Origin: Edaphochlamys debaryana
Lineage: Eukaryota; Chlorophyta; Chlorophyceae; Chlamydomonadales
Direction of reading: 5' to 3'
Assembly: GCA_016858145.1 (NCBI GenBank)
Contig: JAEHOE010000052.1
Location: 248,001-312,000 of the forward strand
Length of the DNA: 64,000 nucleotides
Shown here: piece by piece, positions 23,501-35,756 of the stretch
Numbering within the stretch: the stretch's first letter is position 1
Layout: the number at the start of each line of letters is the position of its first letter
Program-made: the position numbers and the translations under genes
Notes under the pieces: generated by a model
Told to the model about the DNA's origin: nothing
Seen by the model: the letters and a program-made list of their open reading frames with translations, nothing else
The model's database searches: none

Positions 23501-26500
23501 CGTGCATCCAAAGGAAGCGCTGTCAACGCCGCCAAACGTGTTGGCGTAGGCGGAGACGGAGTTGGCGCTGCGGGTGATGACGGGGGCGGCGTTGTCGGTG
23601 ACGGTAATGGTGATGGTGGCGTATCCCGTGTTGCCAGACGCGTCGGTGGCGCTGCAGGTGACGGTGTGGGTGCCCACGGCGAAGTAGCTGCCGGGCAGCT
23701 TGGGGGAGTAGCTCACAGCGCTAGCGGCAATGGGGCCATCCACTCCGTCGTTGGCGGAGCAGCTGAACTGGACGCTGCTGATGCCGCCAAAAGTGTCAGC
23801 CGAGACAGCGACGGTGGCGGGAGACGGCGTGAGCACGGGCGGAGTGGTGTCGAAAGCTGTGAGGCAAGGATCGAGCACGATGGTGCACATGCAGATTAGG
23901 TGATGGGATTGATTGGGCGGGCGCGGTTTAGGGAGAAACGGACATGGCGGCCCCAGCCGCAGCCACCCCAAAGCCCTATGCTAAGTCTTGTTCATTCGGT
24001 TGTTGCCGATCGATTTAAAGGGTCAAGGCTGCGGCGTCACATGCGGCCGCCAGCCAAAGTACCCGAAACCTGCATGCATGCATCCAACCGCTTTGCACCC
24101 TGCCGCCTCACCGATGCATGTGCCGGTGCCGGAGCAGGCGCCGTCAACGTTGGCGGCGGTCTTACAGGGGGTGCCCTGGGGCTTGTCGCTCACGGCGCTG
24201 CAGAACTTCTGGTAGTTGGAGTCGAACATGCAGCCGCTGTCCACCTTGCACGAGCCCACGCCGCCCGGGGTGGCGCACTGGAGGTCGCAAGAGTTGTACA
24301 GCGCTGCGGCGGGACCAGCAGGCGGCGGATGGGCAGGCAGGGGCTGTATGTTGGAAATGGTAGAGTAGTGTACAGTGGACGAGGTAGGGCGCGCGCTTGA
24401 TGGGCAATGTGGGCAATCAAGCACTTGATAGCTTGCGTGGCTTGCGTGGCCTCCCTCACTCCAGCCACCCAAACATCTTTCTGGCTCCGTGCAGCACCCG
24501 CCCGCAGCAAGCAAGCCGACTTACACACACTCCTGGCCTCGATAAAGACGGCCGAATCGAAGCCAGTGTCACCGGCATCTGCAAGGTATCAGGGCAGGCA
24601 ACAAGCAAAAATAATGTTCACTGCAGCCGTTGTGTATGCAAACTATGCGTACTAGCTTTATTGGGTGGTGCATGCATGCGTGGATATCAAATGAACCTAG
24701 ATAGACCAGAGGGAGGCAGGGCGGGATCGGGCGAGGGAATGATCTAGTTCCAAGCAATCTTGCTTGACACAGGGCGAGCCTCTCTATGGGTGGCTTTGAA
24801 CTAGATGAAGAGCTAATGACAGCCGTCATGCGGGTGATGAAGCTCTTGCTTGACGCCAACAGCACTTGCCTGCGACAGCCATCTTGATGTCCACTATGTC
24901 GCCAGCTGAGACGGTGACCTCCCCGGTCGTGAGCACAGTCGTGTAGCCATCGTACTCAAGCGCGCCGTAAGAGCGGTAGTAGGTCGGATTGGCGAACGGG
25001 TTGATGTTGTTGATGGCTACCGTAGTTGTTGTGCCTGTGATGAGTAAGCAAGGCGCATCAAACGTAGGGCAGCGCCGCACGTCATCATATCAGTAGTACA
25101 TGCATGGCGCGTGGCCAGCCGAACTCCGCACGACAAGCACGACAAGCTAGATACCGTAGCGTCTGACATGCTCCGCTCTCCTCCGCCTCCCGCACATAAG
25201 CATGTCTCTTATCAGTGCCCTGTCCCTCTCCTCATTAGCCGCCCTATCTGTCCTCCCAGCCTTAGGTTAGTTCCGCAGATGGCCCCACGCACGAGGTCTC
25301 CCCGCCCGCGCGCCCCACGCACGCCATCCCCTAAAGGTAGCCTAGGGGCTACGCTACCCCGCCCGCTCGCCCCGGCCCCCGCTTCCCGCCACCCCACCCA
25401 CCCGGCACCAGGGCCTTGTTCACGCCGTTGATGAGAAGCACAAAGCCATCGTTGAAGCTACTGCCAACAAACTCTGGGTACCTGTGCACAGCAGGCAAGG
25501 AGCGAGCGGAAGCGGCTTTCCATGCATGCGGAGGTGGATCGATGCAACACAAGGCGCGCGTTACCCCTGGATATGAAAGCCCCGTCAGGCGCGCTTGCTT
25601 GTTTGCGCCCTACGTCTACATACTGGAAGGAGCTGCCTTTTGCCCCCCCCCCCCCCCCAAGTACGTGTTGCTTGGCGAGCATGTGCGCACCTGTAATCAG
25701 GCGTTGAGTGAACACGCTAACATACAAGTGCACAAGGGCACGTAGGCGCAAAGCAAGTGCATGTCTACCGGTGCCCGCTGCTGTGTTTGACAGAGTAGAC
25801 AGAGCACGCAGCAACCTGCTCCGAGCCCCCTTCCTCTGCCCCCCCCCCGGCCTAGATCAGCAAGTAAACGTACTCACTCATCGGACGCAAAGACGTAGCG
25901 GAAGCTGACCTTGCCAGCGCCCTTGGCCTTGACCTGCATGTTTGGATCACGTACGGGCGCGGGCATAACGCGCTGTCCAGCTAAACAAGTAAGGCAGATA
26001 GATGCACGATATCTCCACGGCACCCGCGCCCACAGCTTTATTTGAGTCCCAACCAGCCCTCGTTGAGCTGCGATTGGAAAGCCGCTGCCCCACGCACCTT
26101 GATAACGAGCGCAGACGCGTCATAGGTGGCCACGCCACCGGTAACGGCCCCGACGTCGCTGTCACCGGCAGTACCCAACCCGTCGCCAGTGTAGTCGGCG
26201 TTGTTCGAGGTGGACAGCGCATAGTCGGCGCTTCCGGAGGTCAGCACCAGCGCGCCGCTGTTGAGCTCGCTGGCCAGGGCGTGGCCAGAGGGGAAGTTGA
26301 TGAACCCAGCGGCCGCACTGGCCCCCGTGTACGAAGCGCTGATGAGCTCGAAGGAAACGGGGTCGAGAAGCTGGGTGGCATAGTCGTTGGCAGTTCCCCG
26401 GGTGAGCGAGCCGTCAGACAGCAGCGCGCGCCGGGCACCACCGCCAAAGGAGTTTCCAGCAGACACACGGCTTGCACTCGCCGCGGTGCACAAGATAGCG

Positions 26501-26544
26501 CAGCAGGCCAGCGCAAGAAGAGGTGACACGCGTGGGCGCCTCAT
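20562..26544 (-). CDS. Secreted choice-of-anchor-L / HYR / PxKF protein, left copy
   Basis: Nine exons: 26544-26098, 25933-25878, 25481-25402, 25034-24870, 24578-24525, 24303-24112, 23856-21391, 21195-21079 and 20830-20562. They close in phase to 1281 residues. The start is the ATG that opens a signal peptide (Arg-rich start, then a Leu/Ala/Cys core, residues 1-25). Residues ~40-267 resemble the choice-of-anchor L domain (landmarks VFASDEYPEF, NDGFVLLING, AGDTGFDSAVF). Residues ~268-331 hold eight cysteines. Residues 332-1153 are ten HYR repeats of ~82 residues, each with two Cys. The C-terminus has a PxKF-like TIPIKWSMGG and a bacterial-type ending. Intron 4 is GC-AG. It is probably an extracellular matrix or adhesion protein. 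It is ~99% identical to the copy at 28450-34454 with no disabling change. Confidence 0.85.
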
Positions 26545-26889
26545 CGCGATGTGACACCTGCGGCGGCGTTGCAGCGAATAAAGGCAGAGCATGGTGTAAG
26601 GCAAGCTTCCACTGGAGATGAAGCGCAGACGCCATCACTACTGCAGGATGCCTAGCTCTACACGAACGAGCGATCAGAGCGATGCGTCCCGCCCGCCGGC
26701 ATACCTGAACGCGCCTTCTGCTAAGGCAAAGTGCCACTACGAAGAAGGAGGCGGGTGCTATGTATGTGGAGGCTATTTCGCGTGGGTGGAGGCTCAGTAG
26801 CAAACAGCGGCGTATTGAACAACGCGCAATGATCGTCTGCGCAGTGATTTGCACTGTCACTGTCCTGGGTTCCAGGCTCGGGGGCCGTG

Positions 26890-26897
26890 CTTTTATA
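26890..26897 (-). promoter_or_regulatory. TATA box of left HYR gene
   Basis: This is the mirror image of 28097-28104, about 350 bp upstream of the ATG at 26544 on the minus strand. The two TATA boxes face away from each other across the palindrome centre, so the ~1.2 kb between them acts as a symmetric bidirectional promoter region. Confidence 0.5.
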
Positions 26898-27455
26898 GAG
26901 GAGCTAAGTTGCATGTGGGCGTGTGCAGGTTCATTCACTTGAGCTCCCGGAACCGGTTGCTCTGTTTCGCTCTGCTGCCCGTGCTGTGCAGGTGCAGGTG
27001 TGGTCCCTTCGGCTCCCGCCGAGCGCGAATGCCGAGGACTGCATGTAGAAAGGCTGCGACTTAACGTGGCAATGGCAGCAACGGCTGACCCCATTGAAGA
27101 CTCGCTGTCTGCCCGCCGGGCACCGGACAGACCACACCTGCACATGCATGCCCGCGCGGGCACACAGGGGCTGAGCAGACTACGCACCTGCACCTGCACC
27201 GCCACCGGTACGGGCGGGAGCTCAAGCAAGCAAGGTGACGGATTGCACGTGCACACACCCTCATGTAACTCTGCTTTTACGTACGTCACGCACGCTAGAT
27301 GTATATGGTTTTGCACCTGACAAGTTCGTGTGCATGGGGGCGGAGGGGAGGGGGCATGGGCGACCTCGCTCATGCCCCCCTCCCTCCGGTAGGCGCAAAC
27401 AGGTAGGGGCCGGGCCGGGGTAGCCGGGGCGGGGGCTGGAGCTTGAACCCAGAGT

Positions 27456-27716
27456 CCTCCAGGAGGACCCTTGGACGACCCTGGAGGATGGACACATATG
27501 GCCAGCGGAGGGCAGGATCCTCCAAGAGGACCCTCGGAGTACCGTGGAGGACGGACCCTCCGGAGGATTACTGGTGGATCCTCCGGGCAGAGGGGCCTTC
27601 GGCAGCCTCCACTCCTCCTATGGAGGAAGCCTTTTCTACCTTTTCAGAGGAAAGAGGAACCCTTCTGGAGGCTCTCCGATCCTCCTCTCCTTTCCAGACA
27701 CCTCCGAATCCAAACA
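27456..27716. other. Palindrome spacer
   Basis: These ~260 bp separate the arms and are not symmetric overall. They are full of short ggagga/tcctcc motifs in both orientations (for example 27456-27470, 27520-27545, 27620-27640 and 27675-27690), so the spacer could form small local hairpins. No gene is seen. Confidence 0.8.
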
Positions 27717-28096
27717 ACTCTGGGTCCAAGCTCCAGCCCCCGCCCCGCCCGGCCCGGCCCCTACCTGTTTGCGCCTATCGGAGGGAGGGTGGCGGTGCAG
27801 GTGCAGGTGCGTAGTCTGCTCAGCCCCTGTGTGCCCGCGCGGGCATGCATGTGCAGGTGTGGTCTGTCCGGTGCCCGGCGGGCAGACAGCGAGTCTTCAA
27901 TGGGGTCAGCCGTTGCTGCCATTGCCACGTTAAGTCGCAGCCTTTCTACATGCAGTCCTCGGCATTCGCGCTCGGCGGGAGCCGAAGGGACCACACCTGC
28001 ACCTGCACAGCACGGGCAGCAGAGCGAAACAGAGCAACCGGTTCCGGGAGCTCAAGTGAATGAACCTGCACACGCCCACATGCAACTTAGCTCCTC

Positions 28097-28104
28097 TATA
28101 AAAG
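28097..28104 (+). promoter_or_regulatory. TATA box of right HYR gene
   Basis: A TATAAAAG stands alone about 350 bp upstream of the ATG at 28450 in otherwise GC-rich sequence. It implies a ~320-nt 5' leader. The same motif occurs at the mirrored position in the other arm. Confidence 0.5.
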
Positions 28105-28449
28105 CACGGCCCCCGAGCCTGGAACCCAGGACAGTGACAGTGCAAATCACTGCGCAGACGATCATTGCGCGTTGTTCAATACGCCGCTGTTTGCTGCTGA
28201 GCCTCCACCCACGCGAAATAGCCTCCACATACATAGCACCCGCCTCCTTCTTCGTAGTGGCACTTTGCCTTAGCAGAAGGCGCGTTCAGGTATGCCGGCG
28301 GGCGGGACGCATCGCTCTGATCGCTCGTTCGTGTAGAGCTAGGCATCCTGCAGTAGTGATGGCGTCTGCGCTTCATCTCCAGTGGAAGCTTGCCTTACAC
28401 CATGCTCTGCCTTTATTCGCTGCAACGCCGCCGCAGGTGTCACATCGCG

Positions 28450-31400
28450 ATGAGGCGCCCACGCGTGTCACCTCTTCTTGCGCTGGCCTGCTGCGCTATC
28501 TTGTGCACCGCGGCGAGTGCAAGCCGTGTGTCTGCTGGAAACTCCTTTGGCGGTGGTGCCCGGCGCGCGCTGCTGTCTGACGGCTCGCTCACCCGGGGAA
28601 CTGCCAACGACTATGCCACCCAGCTTCTCGACCCCGTTTCCTTCGAGCTCATCAGCGCTTCGTACACGGGGGCCAGTGCGGCCGCTGGGTTCATCAACTT
28701 CCCCTCTGGCCACGCCCTGGCCAGCGAGCTCAACAGCGGCGCGCTGGTGCTGACCTCCGGAAGCGCCGACTATGCGCTGTCCACCTCGAACAACGCCGAC
28801 TATACTGGCGACGGGTTGGGTACTGCCGGTGACAGCGACGTCGGGGCCGTTACCGGTGGCGTGGCCACCTATGACGCGTCTGCGCTCGTTATCAAGGTGC
28901 GTGGGGCAGCGGCTTTCCAATCGCAGCTCAACGAGGGCTGGTTGGGACTCAAATAAAGCTGTGGGCGCGGGTGCCGTGGAGATATCGTGCATCTATCTGC
29001 CTTACTTGTTTAGCTGGACAGCGCGTTATGCCCGCGCCCGTACGTGATCCAAACATGCAGGTCAAGGCCAAGGGCGCTGGCAAGGTCAGCTTCCGCTACG
29101 TCTTTGCGTCCGATGAGTGAGTACGTTTACTTGCTGATCTAGGCCGGGGGGGGGGGCAGAGGAAGGGGGCTCGGAGCAGGTTGCTGCGTGCTCTGTCTAC
29201 TCTGTCAAACACAGCAGCGGGCACCGGTAGACATGCACTTGCTTTGCGCCTACGTGCCCTTGTGCACTTGTATGTTAGCGTGTTCACTCAACGCCTGATT
29301 ACAGGTGCGCACATGCTCGCCAAGCAACACGTACTTGGGGGGAGGGGGGGGGCAAAAGGCAGCTCCTTCCAGTATGTAGACGTAGGGCGCAAACAAGCAA
29401 GCGCGCCTGACGGGGCTTTCATATCCAGGGGTAACGCGCGCCTTGTGTTGCATCGATCCACCTCCGCATGCATGGAAAGCCGCTTCCGCTCGCTCCTTGC
29501 CTGCTGTGCACAGGTACCCAGAGTTTGTTGGCAGTAGCTTCAACGATGGCTTTGTGCTTCTCATCAACGGCGTGAACAAGGCCCTGGTGCCGGGTGGGTG
29601 GGGTGGCGGGAAGCGGGGGCCGGGGCGGGCGGGCGGGGTAGCGTAGCCCCTAGGCTACCTTTAGGGGATGGCGTGCGTGGGGCGCGCGGGCGGGGAGACC
29701 TCATACGAGGTCTCCCCGCCACGCATGCGTGCGTGGGGCCATCTGCGGAACTAACCTAAGGCTGGGAGGACAGATAGGGCGGCTAATGAGGAGAGGGACA
29801 GGGCACTGATAAGAGACATGCTTATGTGCGGGAGGCGGAGGAGAGCGGGGCATGTCAGACGCTACGGTATCTAGCTTGTCGTGCTTGTCGTGCGGAGTTC
29901 GGCTGGCCACGCGCCATGCATGTACTACTGATGACGTGCGGCGCTGCCCTACGTTTGATGCGCCTTGCTTACTCATCACAGGCACAACAACTACGGTAGC
30001 CATCAACAACATCAACCCGTTCGCCAATCCGACCTACTACCGCTCTTACGGCGCGCTTGAGTACGATGGCTACACGACTGTGCTCACGACCGGGGAGGTC
30101 ACCGTCTCAGCTGGCGACATAGTGGACATCAAGATGGCTGTCGCAGGCAAGTGCTGTTGGCGTCAAGCAAGAGCTTCATCACCCGCATGACGGCTGTCAT
30201 TAGCTCTTCATCTAGTTCAAAGCCACCCATAGAGAGGCTCGCCCTGTGTCAAGCAAGATTGCTTGGAACTAGATCATTCCCTCGCCCGATCCCGCCCTGC
30301 CTCCCTCTGGTCTATCTAGGTTCATTTGATATCCACGCATGCATGCACCACCCAATAAAGCTAGTACGCATAGTTTGCATACACAACGGCTGCAGTGAAC
30401 ATTATTTTTGCTTGTTGCCTGCCCTGATACCTTGCAGATGCCGGTGACACTGGCTTCGATTCGGCCGTCTTTATCGAGGCCAGGAGTGTGTGTAAGTCGG
30501 CTTGCTTGCTGCGGGCGGGTGCTGCACGGAGCCAGAAAGATGTTTTGGTGGCTGGAGTGAGGGAGGCCACGCAAGCCACGCAAGCTATCAAGTGCTTGAT
30601 TGCCCACATTGCCCATCAAGCGCGCGCCCTACCTCGTCCACTGTACACTACTCTACCATTTCCAACATACAGCCCCTGCCTGCCCATCCGCCGCCTGCTG
30701 GTCCCGCCGCAGCGCTGTACAACTCTTGCGACCTCCAGTGCGCCACCCCGGGCGGCGTGGGCTCGTGCAAGGTGGACAGCGGCTGCATGTTCGACTCCAA
30801 CTACCAGAAGTTCTGCAGCGCCGTGAGCGACAAGCCCCAGGGCACCCCCTGTAAGACCGCCGCCAACGTTGACGGCGCCTGCTCCGGCACCAGCACATGC
30901 ATCGGTGAGGCGGCAGGGTGCAAAGCGGTTGGATGCATGCATGCAGGTTTCGGGTACTTTGGCTGGCGGCCGCATGTGACGCCGCAGCCTTGACCCTTTA
31001 AATCGATCGGCAACAACCGAATGAACAAGACTTAGCATAGGGCTTTGGGGTGGCTGCGGCTGGGGCCGCCATGTCCGTTTCTCCCTAAACCGCGCCCGCC
31101 CAATCAATCCCATCACCTAATCTGCATGTGCACCATCGTGCTCGATCCTTGCCTCACAGCTTTCGACACCACTCCGCCCGTGCTCACGCCGTCTCCCGCC
31201 ACCGTCGCTGTCTCGGCTGACACTTTTGGCGGCATCAGCAGCGTCCAGTTCAGCTGCTCCGCCAACGACGGAGTGGATGGCCCCATTGCCGCTAGCGCTG
31301 TGAGCTACTCCCCCAAGCTGCCCGGCAGCTACTTCGCCGTGGGCACCCACACCGTCACCTGCAGCGCCACCGACGCGTCTGGCAACACGGGATACGCCAC

Positions 31401-34400
31401 CATCACCATTACCGTCACCGACAACGCCGCCCCCGTCATCACCCGCAGCGCCAACTCCGTCTCCGCCTACGCCAACACGTTTGGCGGCGTTGACAGCGCT
31501 TCCTTTGGATGCACGGCTGCTGATGTGGTGGACGGGTACGTGGCAGTGGAGTACTCCATCCAGCCCGGCAGCTTCTTCCCCGTTGGCGTCACCACTGTGA
31601 CCTGCACCGCCAAGGACAAGGCCGGCAACACCGCCTCCGCCACCATCACCGTTACCGTCTCTGACAACACCCCGCCCACCATTGCAGCCGCCGCCACCTC
31701 CGTCGCCGCCCAGGCGGATACTCTGGGCGGTGCCAAGAGCGTTTCCTTCAGTTGCTCTGCCTCGGACATAGTGGACGGCCCCCTGTCCGTGTCGTACTCG
31801 CCCAAGCAGCCCGGTGACTACTTCCCCGTCGGCAACAGTGTGGTGACCTGCAGCGCCAAGGACAAGGCCGGCAACACCGCCTCCGCCACCATCACCGTTG
31901 TGGTCTCCGACAACACCCCGCCCACCGTCACCGCCGCCGCCTCCTCCGTCTCGGCGAGCGCTGATACCCTGGGCGGTGCCAAGAGCGTTTCCTTCAGCTG
32001 CTCTGCCTCGGACATTGTGGACGGCCCCCTGTCCGTGTCGTACTCCCCCAAGCAGCCCGGTGACTACTTCCCTGTGGGAGCCACCCCCGTTACCTGCACT
32101 GCCAAGGACAAGGCCGGCAACACTGCGTCCGCCACTGTCACCGTGACCGTGAGGGACATCACGCCCCCCACCGTCACTGCCGTCAAGTCGGCCGTCTCTT
32201 TCGAGGCCAACACCTTGGGCGGTTTCGACGCCGCCAGCTTTGGCTGCACCGCTCTTGACATTGTGGACGGGCCCCTGTCTGTGACCTATGACCCCAAGAA
32301 GCCCGGTGACTTCTTCCCCGTGGGCGTTACCACCGTGACCTGCACCGCCAAGGACACTGCCGGCAACACCGCCTCCGCCACAGTAACCATCACCGTCACG
32401 GACAAGACCGCGCCTGCTGTTGCTGCCGACGATGCTTCGATCGAGGCTGATGCAGATACTCTGGGCGGTGCCAAGAGCGTTTCCTTCAGTTGCTCCGCCT
32501 CGGACATAGTGGACGGCCCCCTGTCCGTGTCGTACTCGCCCAAGCAGCCCGGTGACTACTTCCCCGTCGGCAACACTGTGGTGACCTGCAGCGCCAAGGA
32601 CAAGGCCGGCAACACCGCCTCCGCCACCATCACCGTTGTGGTCTCTGACAACACCCCGCCCACCGTCACCGCCGCCTCCAACTCTGTGACCGTTGAGGCG
32701 GATGCCCTGGGTGGCGCCAAGAGCGTTTCCTTCAGCTGCTCTGCCTCGGACGTTGTGGACGGCCCCCTGTCTGTCGTGTACACTCCCCAGCAGCCTGGCA
32801 GCTACTTCCCCGTTGGTATCCACCCCATCACCTGCACCGCGACTGACAAGGCTGGCAACACCGCATCCTCCTCCATCACTGTGACTGTTACCGACAGCAC
32901 GCCCCCCACCGTCACTGCCGTCAAGTCGGCAGTCTCCTTCGAGGGCAACACCCTAGGCGGTTTTGACGCCGCCAGCTTTGGCTGCACCGCTCTTGACATT
33001 GTGGACGGCCCCCTGTCTGTGACCTATGACCCCAAGAAGCCCGGTGACTTCTTCCCCGTGGGCGTTACCACCGTGACCTGCACCGCCGAGGACACCGCCG
33101 GCAACACCGCCGCCGCCACAGTAACCATCACCGTCACGGACACTACCGTCCCAACCCTCACGCCCTCCGCCTCGACCATCTCTGTTGAGGGCAACACCCT
33201 CGGCGGCGTGGACACCGTCCCGTTCAGTTGTGAGGCTAGTGACATTGTGGACGGCCCCATCACCGCTGTCAGCTTTTCCCCCAAGCAGCCCGGTGACTAC
33301 TTCCCCATTGGCACCACGGCCGTGGCTTGCAGCGCCAAGGACATGGCCGGCAACACCGGCGCTGCCACCATCAGTGTGACCGTCTTTGACAACACGCCTC
33401 CCGCGCTCACCGTGCCCTCGTCCACCGTCGTGCACGAGGCGCCCACTCCCGCTGGCGCAGAGATTTCGTACGCCTCGTCCGCCTTCGACATCGTGGACGG
33501 CAACGTGCCCATTCTCTGCACCCCCGCCTCCGGCACCCTCCTCCCGATCGGCACCCACACCGTCCGTTGCAGCGCGAAGGACAAGGCTGGCAACACCGCT
33601 GAGGCCTCGTTCAACGTTCGTGTCGGTGAGGCCAGGGCGGATGGGCGGGGTGCATGAGCAAGGCACGGATGGAGGTGGTTGGGCATGGAGCGTCCGAGGC
33701 AGGCTGGCGGGAGAAAGGTGCATGGCAGCGCGGGCACCGTATTCGCGTGCACAGCGGCCGTCTGACGCCTCGTAACCGGCTTCTCTCTTGCTTTCTGTGT
33801 TCTTCGCCCCGCCCTCCCAGAGCGCTGTACCTGGACGGGCTTCCTGCCCCCCATTTCGAACAAAGACGAGAATGTCTTCTCCACCCGCACCACCACCATC
33901 CCCATCAAGTGGAGCATGGGGGGCATGAACTTTGGAGGTGAGGGAGGGCAGGCGTGGCTGAAAGCCGGTGCTTGAATTCGTGAGCTGCAGGCTGATGAGT
34001 AGTGTCGGCGGCTTGCTTGCATGGGCATGCACTGCCCTACCTGAGCGGATCCTTACCGCGCTCTCCTGCACTGAGTGCTGTGGCCTGCTGCCATTGCTCG
34101 CTCACATACATTACGCACAGCTTTAGCAGGCCTTGGTTTCCCGCCCAACCTCCCCGACCCGCCGCGCTGCCCGCCTTCCTCCCAGGCTACCCGGACCTGC
34201 TCGCCCCCGGCTTCCCCCGCCTGGTGCCCATCACCTGCGGCACCAACCCGGCCCCCAGCGCCGCCGACAAGGGCACGTACCTGGAGGCGGCTGCCCAGGG
34301 CCTCAAGTTCACGGACGGGGCGGAGTACCACATGAACTTCCGCACAACCGGCCTGGTCTCGGCGGGCAGCTGCTACCGCGTAGACGTCATGTTGTCCGTG

Positions 34401-34454
34401 TGCGATTCTAGTGATGCCGGCATCCGCTCCTTCCGCATCCGCGTCAAGGCGTAG
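28450..34454 (+). CDS. Secreted choice-of-anchor-L / HYR / PxKF protein, right copy
   Basis: Nine exons: 28450-28896, 29061-29116, 29514-29593, 29982-30146, 30438-30491, 30713-30904, 31160-33625, 33821-33937 and 34186-34454, giving 1281 residues. Splice sites mirror the left copy, including the GC donor at 30147. The architecture is signal peptide, choice-of-anchor-L-like region, eight-Cys linker, ten HYR repeats in one 2.47-kb exon, and a PxKF-like end. Differences from the left copy are a handful of substitutions: GTGTC to GTSTC in the linker, Thr to Ser in HYR 3, Leu to Val ending HYR 7, Lys to Glu and Ser to Thr in HYR 8, Thr to Ala and Val to Met in HYR 9, and Thr to Ser near the C-terminus. 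All repeat cysteines are kept. A TGTAA at 34791-34795 could be the polyadenylation signal. Divergent partner: the left copy, 1.9 kb away start to start. Confidence 0.85.
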
Positions 34455-35756
34455 GGCAGCCGTGTGAATGAAGTAGTTGCGACACAAGTGAGAGGTGGTT
34501 TAATGCTTTTGTTTTGGATGGCGAGCGAGTGAACGTGCTATCTATGTCTAAGTATCAAGGCAAAGGGCTTTTCTTGCCCTAGGGCTGCACACATACAGCC
34601 AAGCAATGCTCCCAAGAGACGAGAGATGAAATGCACCCGACAAGTTGTTATTTAGCGTAGTGTCGAGAGAGGGGGTGGCGTGTATGCACGGCTGTGCACG
34701 GCCGTGCGCACGGCTGTGCGAGACCAGGACTGGCTGGTGCTGGCCCGCCCATGGCACTTATGGGCCCAAGGTGCTTGCCAACGTCATGTGTGTAACGCGA
34801 CTCTCAAGTACATGCTTCGCCCCCGAGTGGACTAACTCTCTGAGACTGAGTTCTAGCCGTGGCAGATGTAATGGGTGCACACCACTTCATGCCGGCTTAG
34901 ATGCGCAAGTGCCATGGGCCTTCCCAACAATCTAGATGCAGGCCCAAACCGACCAGCAGATAGCCGCTTTGGAGTTGGTTCCGTCCCGGACTGATCACTG
35001 CATTGCAAGCCAAGCATCTGCAAGGTGCCCTGTTACTTCCCCGCCTGCCTCGCAGTCCGATGCCACGTGACCGACTTCACCATAAATTTAATTGCTAGCT
35101 CAAGCTCTAATGAAGTCCGGCAAGTGCATCAAATACAGCAGCGCGCGTACGGCGGCTGTGGCGCGGGCAACGGAATCGCAGCCCGGGGCATCGCTGGTGA
35201 GCTTCTTGGGCCCAGATAAGGCGGTTCAGATCAGACTGCCGGCGGTACTGAATAAAGCAGGCGGGGGCCCCGCCTTGTGGGCGAGAATACGGGTTGTGCG
35301 TGTTGTACGACACGCGTAGTACGGCAGCGAGGGTAGTGGCGGGTGGGTTGTGCTTGTCAAAGCCTGGGGATTGCAGCACGGTGCCAGGGCTAGGGCGGGG
35401 GCTAGAAACATGGCAGTGTGAGGCAGGATAAAGCGCTATGGGTGACCGTGGCGGGGCTGCCCCCGTGCATCGCTGCGTGTGTTTCATTCTTGTACGACAT
35501 TGCCTGCCTTGCCTCCTATCGCCTCCAAATCCCCATCATGGCCTTCTCGTGGGAGCGAGCTGGGGTGCTTTGGGCAGTGCTGTGCGTCATGAGCGTCCGC
35601 CATGACATGTGTGGTCTCGCCACACCCAGGACAGTACGCATAGATACCAAGATTCGGTGTAAGAATCCGACAGACACAACCGGACAAACGTGTACATGCC
35701 AAGTGGCCATACCAATTCCGAAAATCCCTCGCTCCCAGAATAGCACATCGTGGATG

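Larger units (their letters stand above)
15842..27455. repeat. Left arm of ~22.4-kb palindrome
   Basis: This arm is the near-perfect reverse complement of 27717-38236. Paired positions sum to 55016 over most of the arm and to 54994 near the centre, the offset changing at small indels. Arm-specific differences are the 1157-bp retroelement at 15959-17115 and about 176 bp at 27203-27378, both absent from the other arm. The arm contains one copy of the HYR-protein gene. The rest (17116-20561) shows no recognisable gene. Confidence 0.95.

Noticed and set aside
22193..23899. 568-codon Gly/Val-rich frame antisense to the left HYR exon (and its mirror 31117-32823)
   Set aside because: It is the reverse-frame shadow of the HYR repeats. 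Its Gly/Val/His pattern follows the repeat period, and the sense strand has signal peptide, domains and in-phase splicing.
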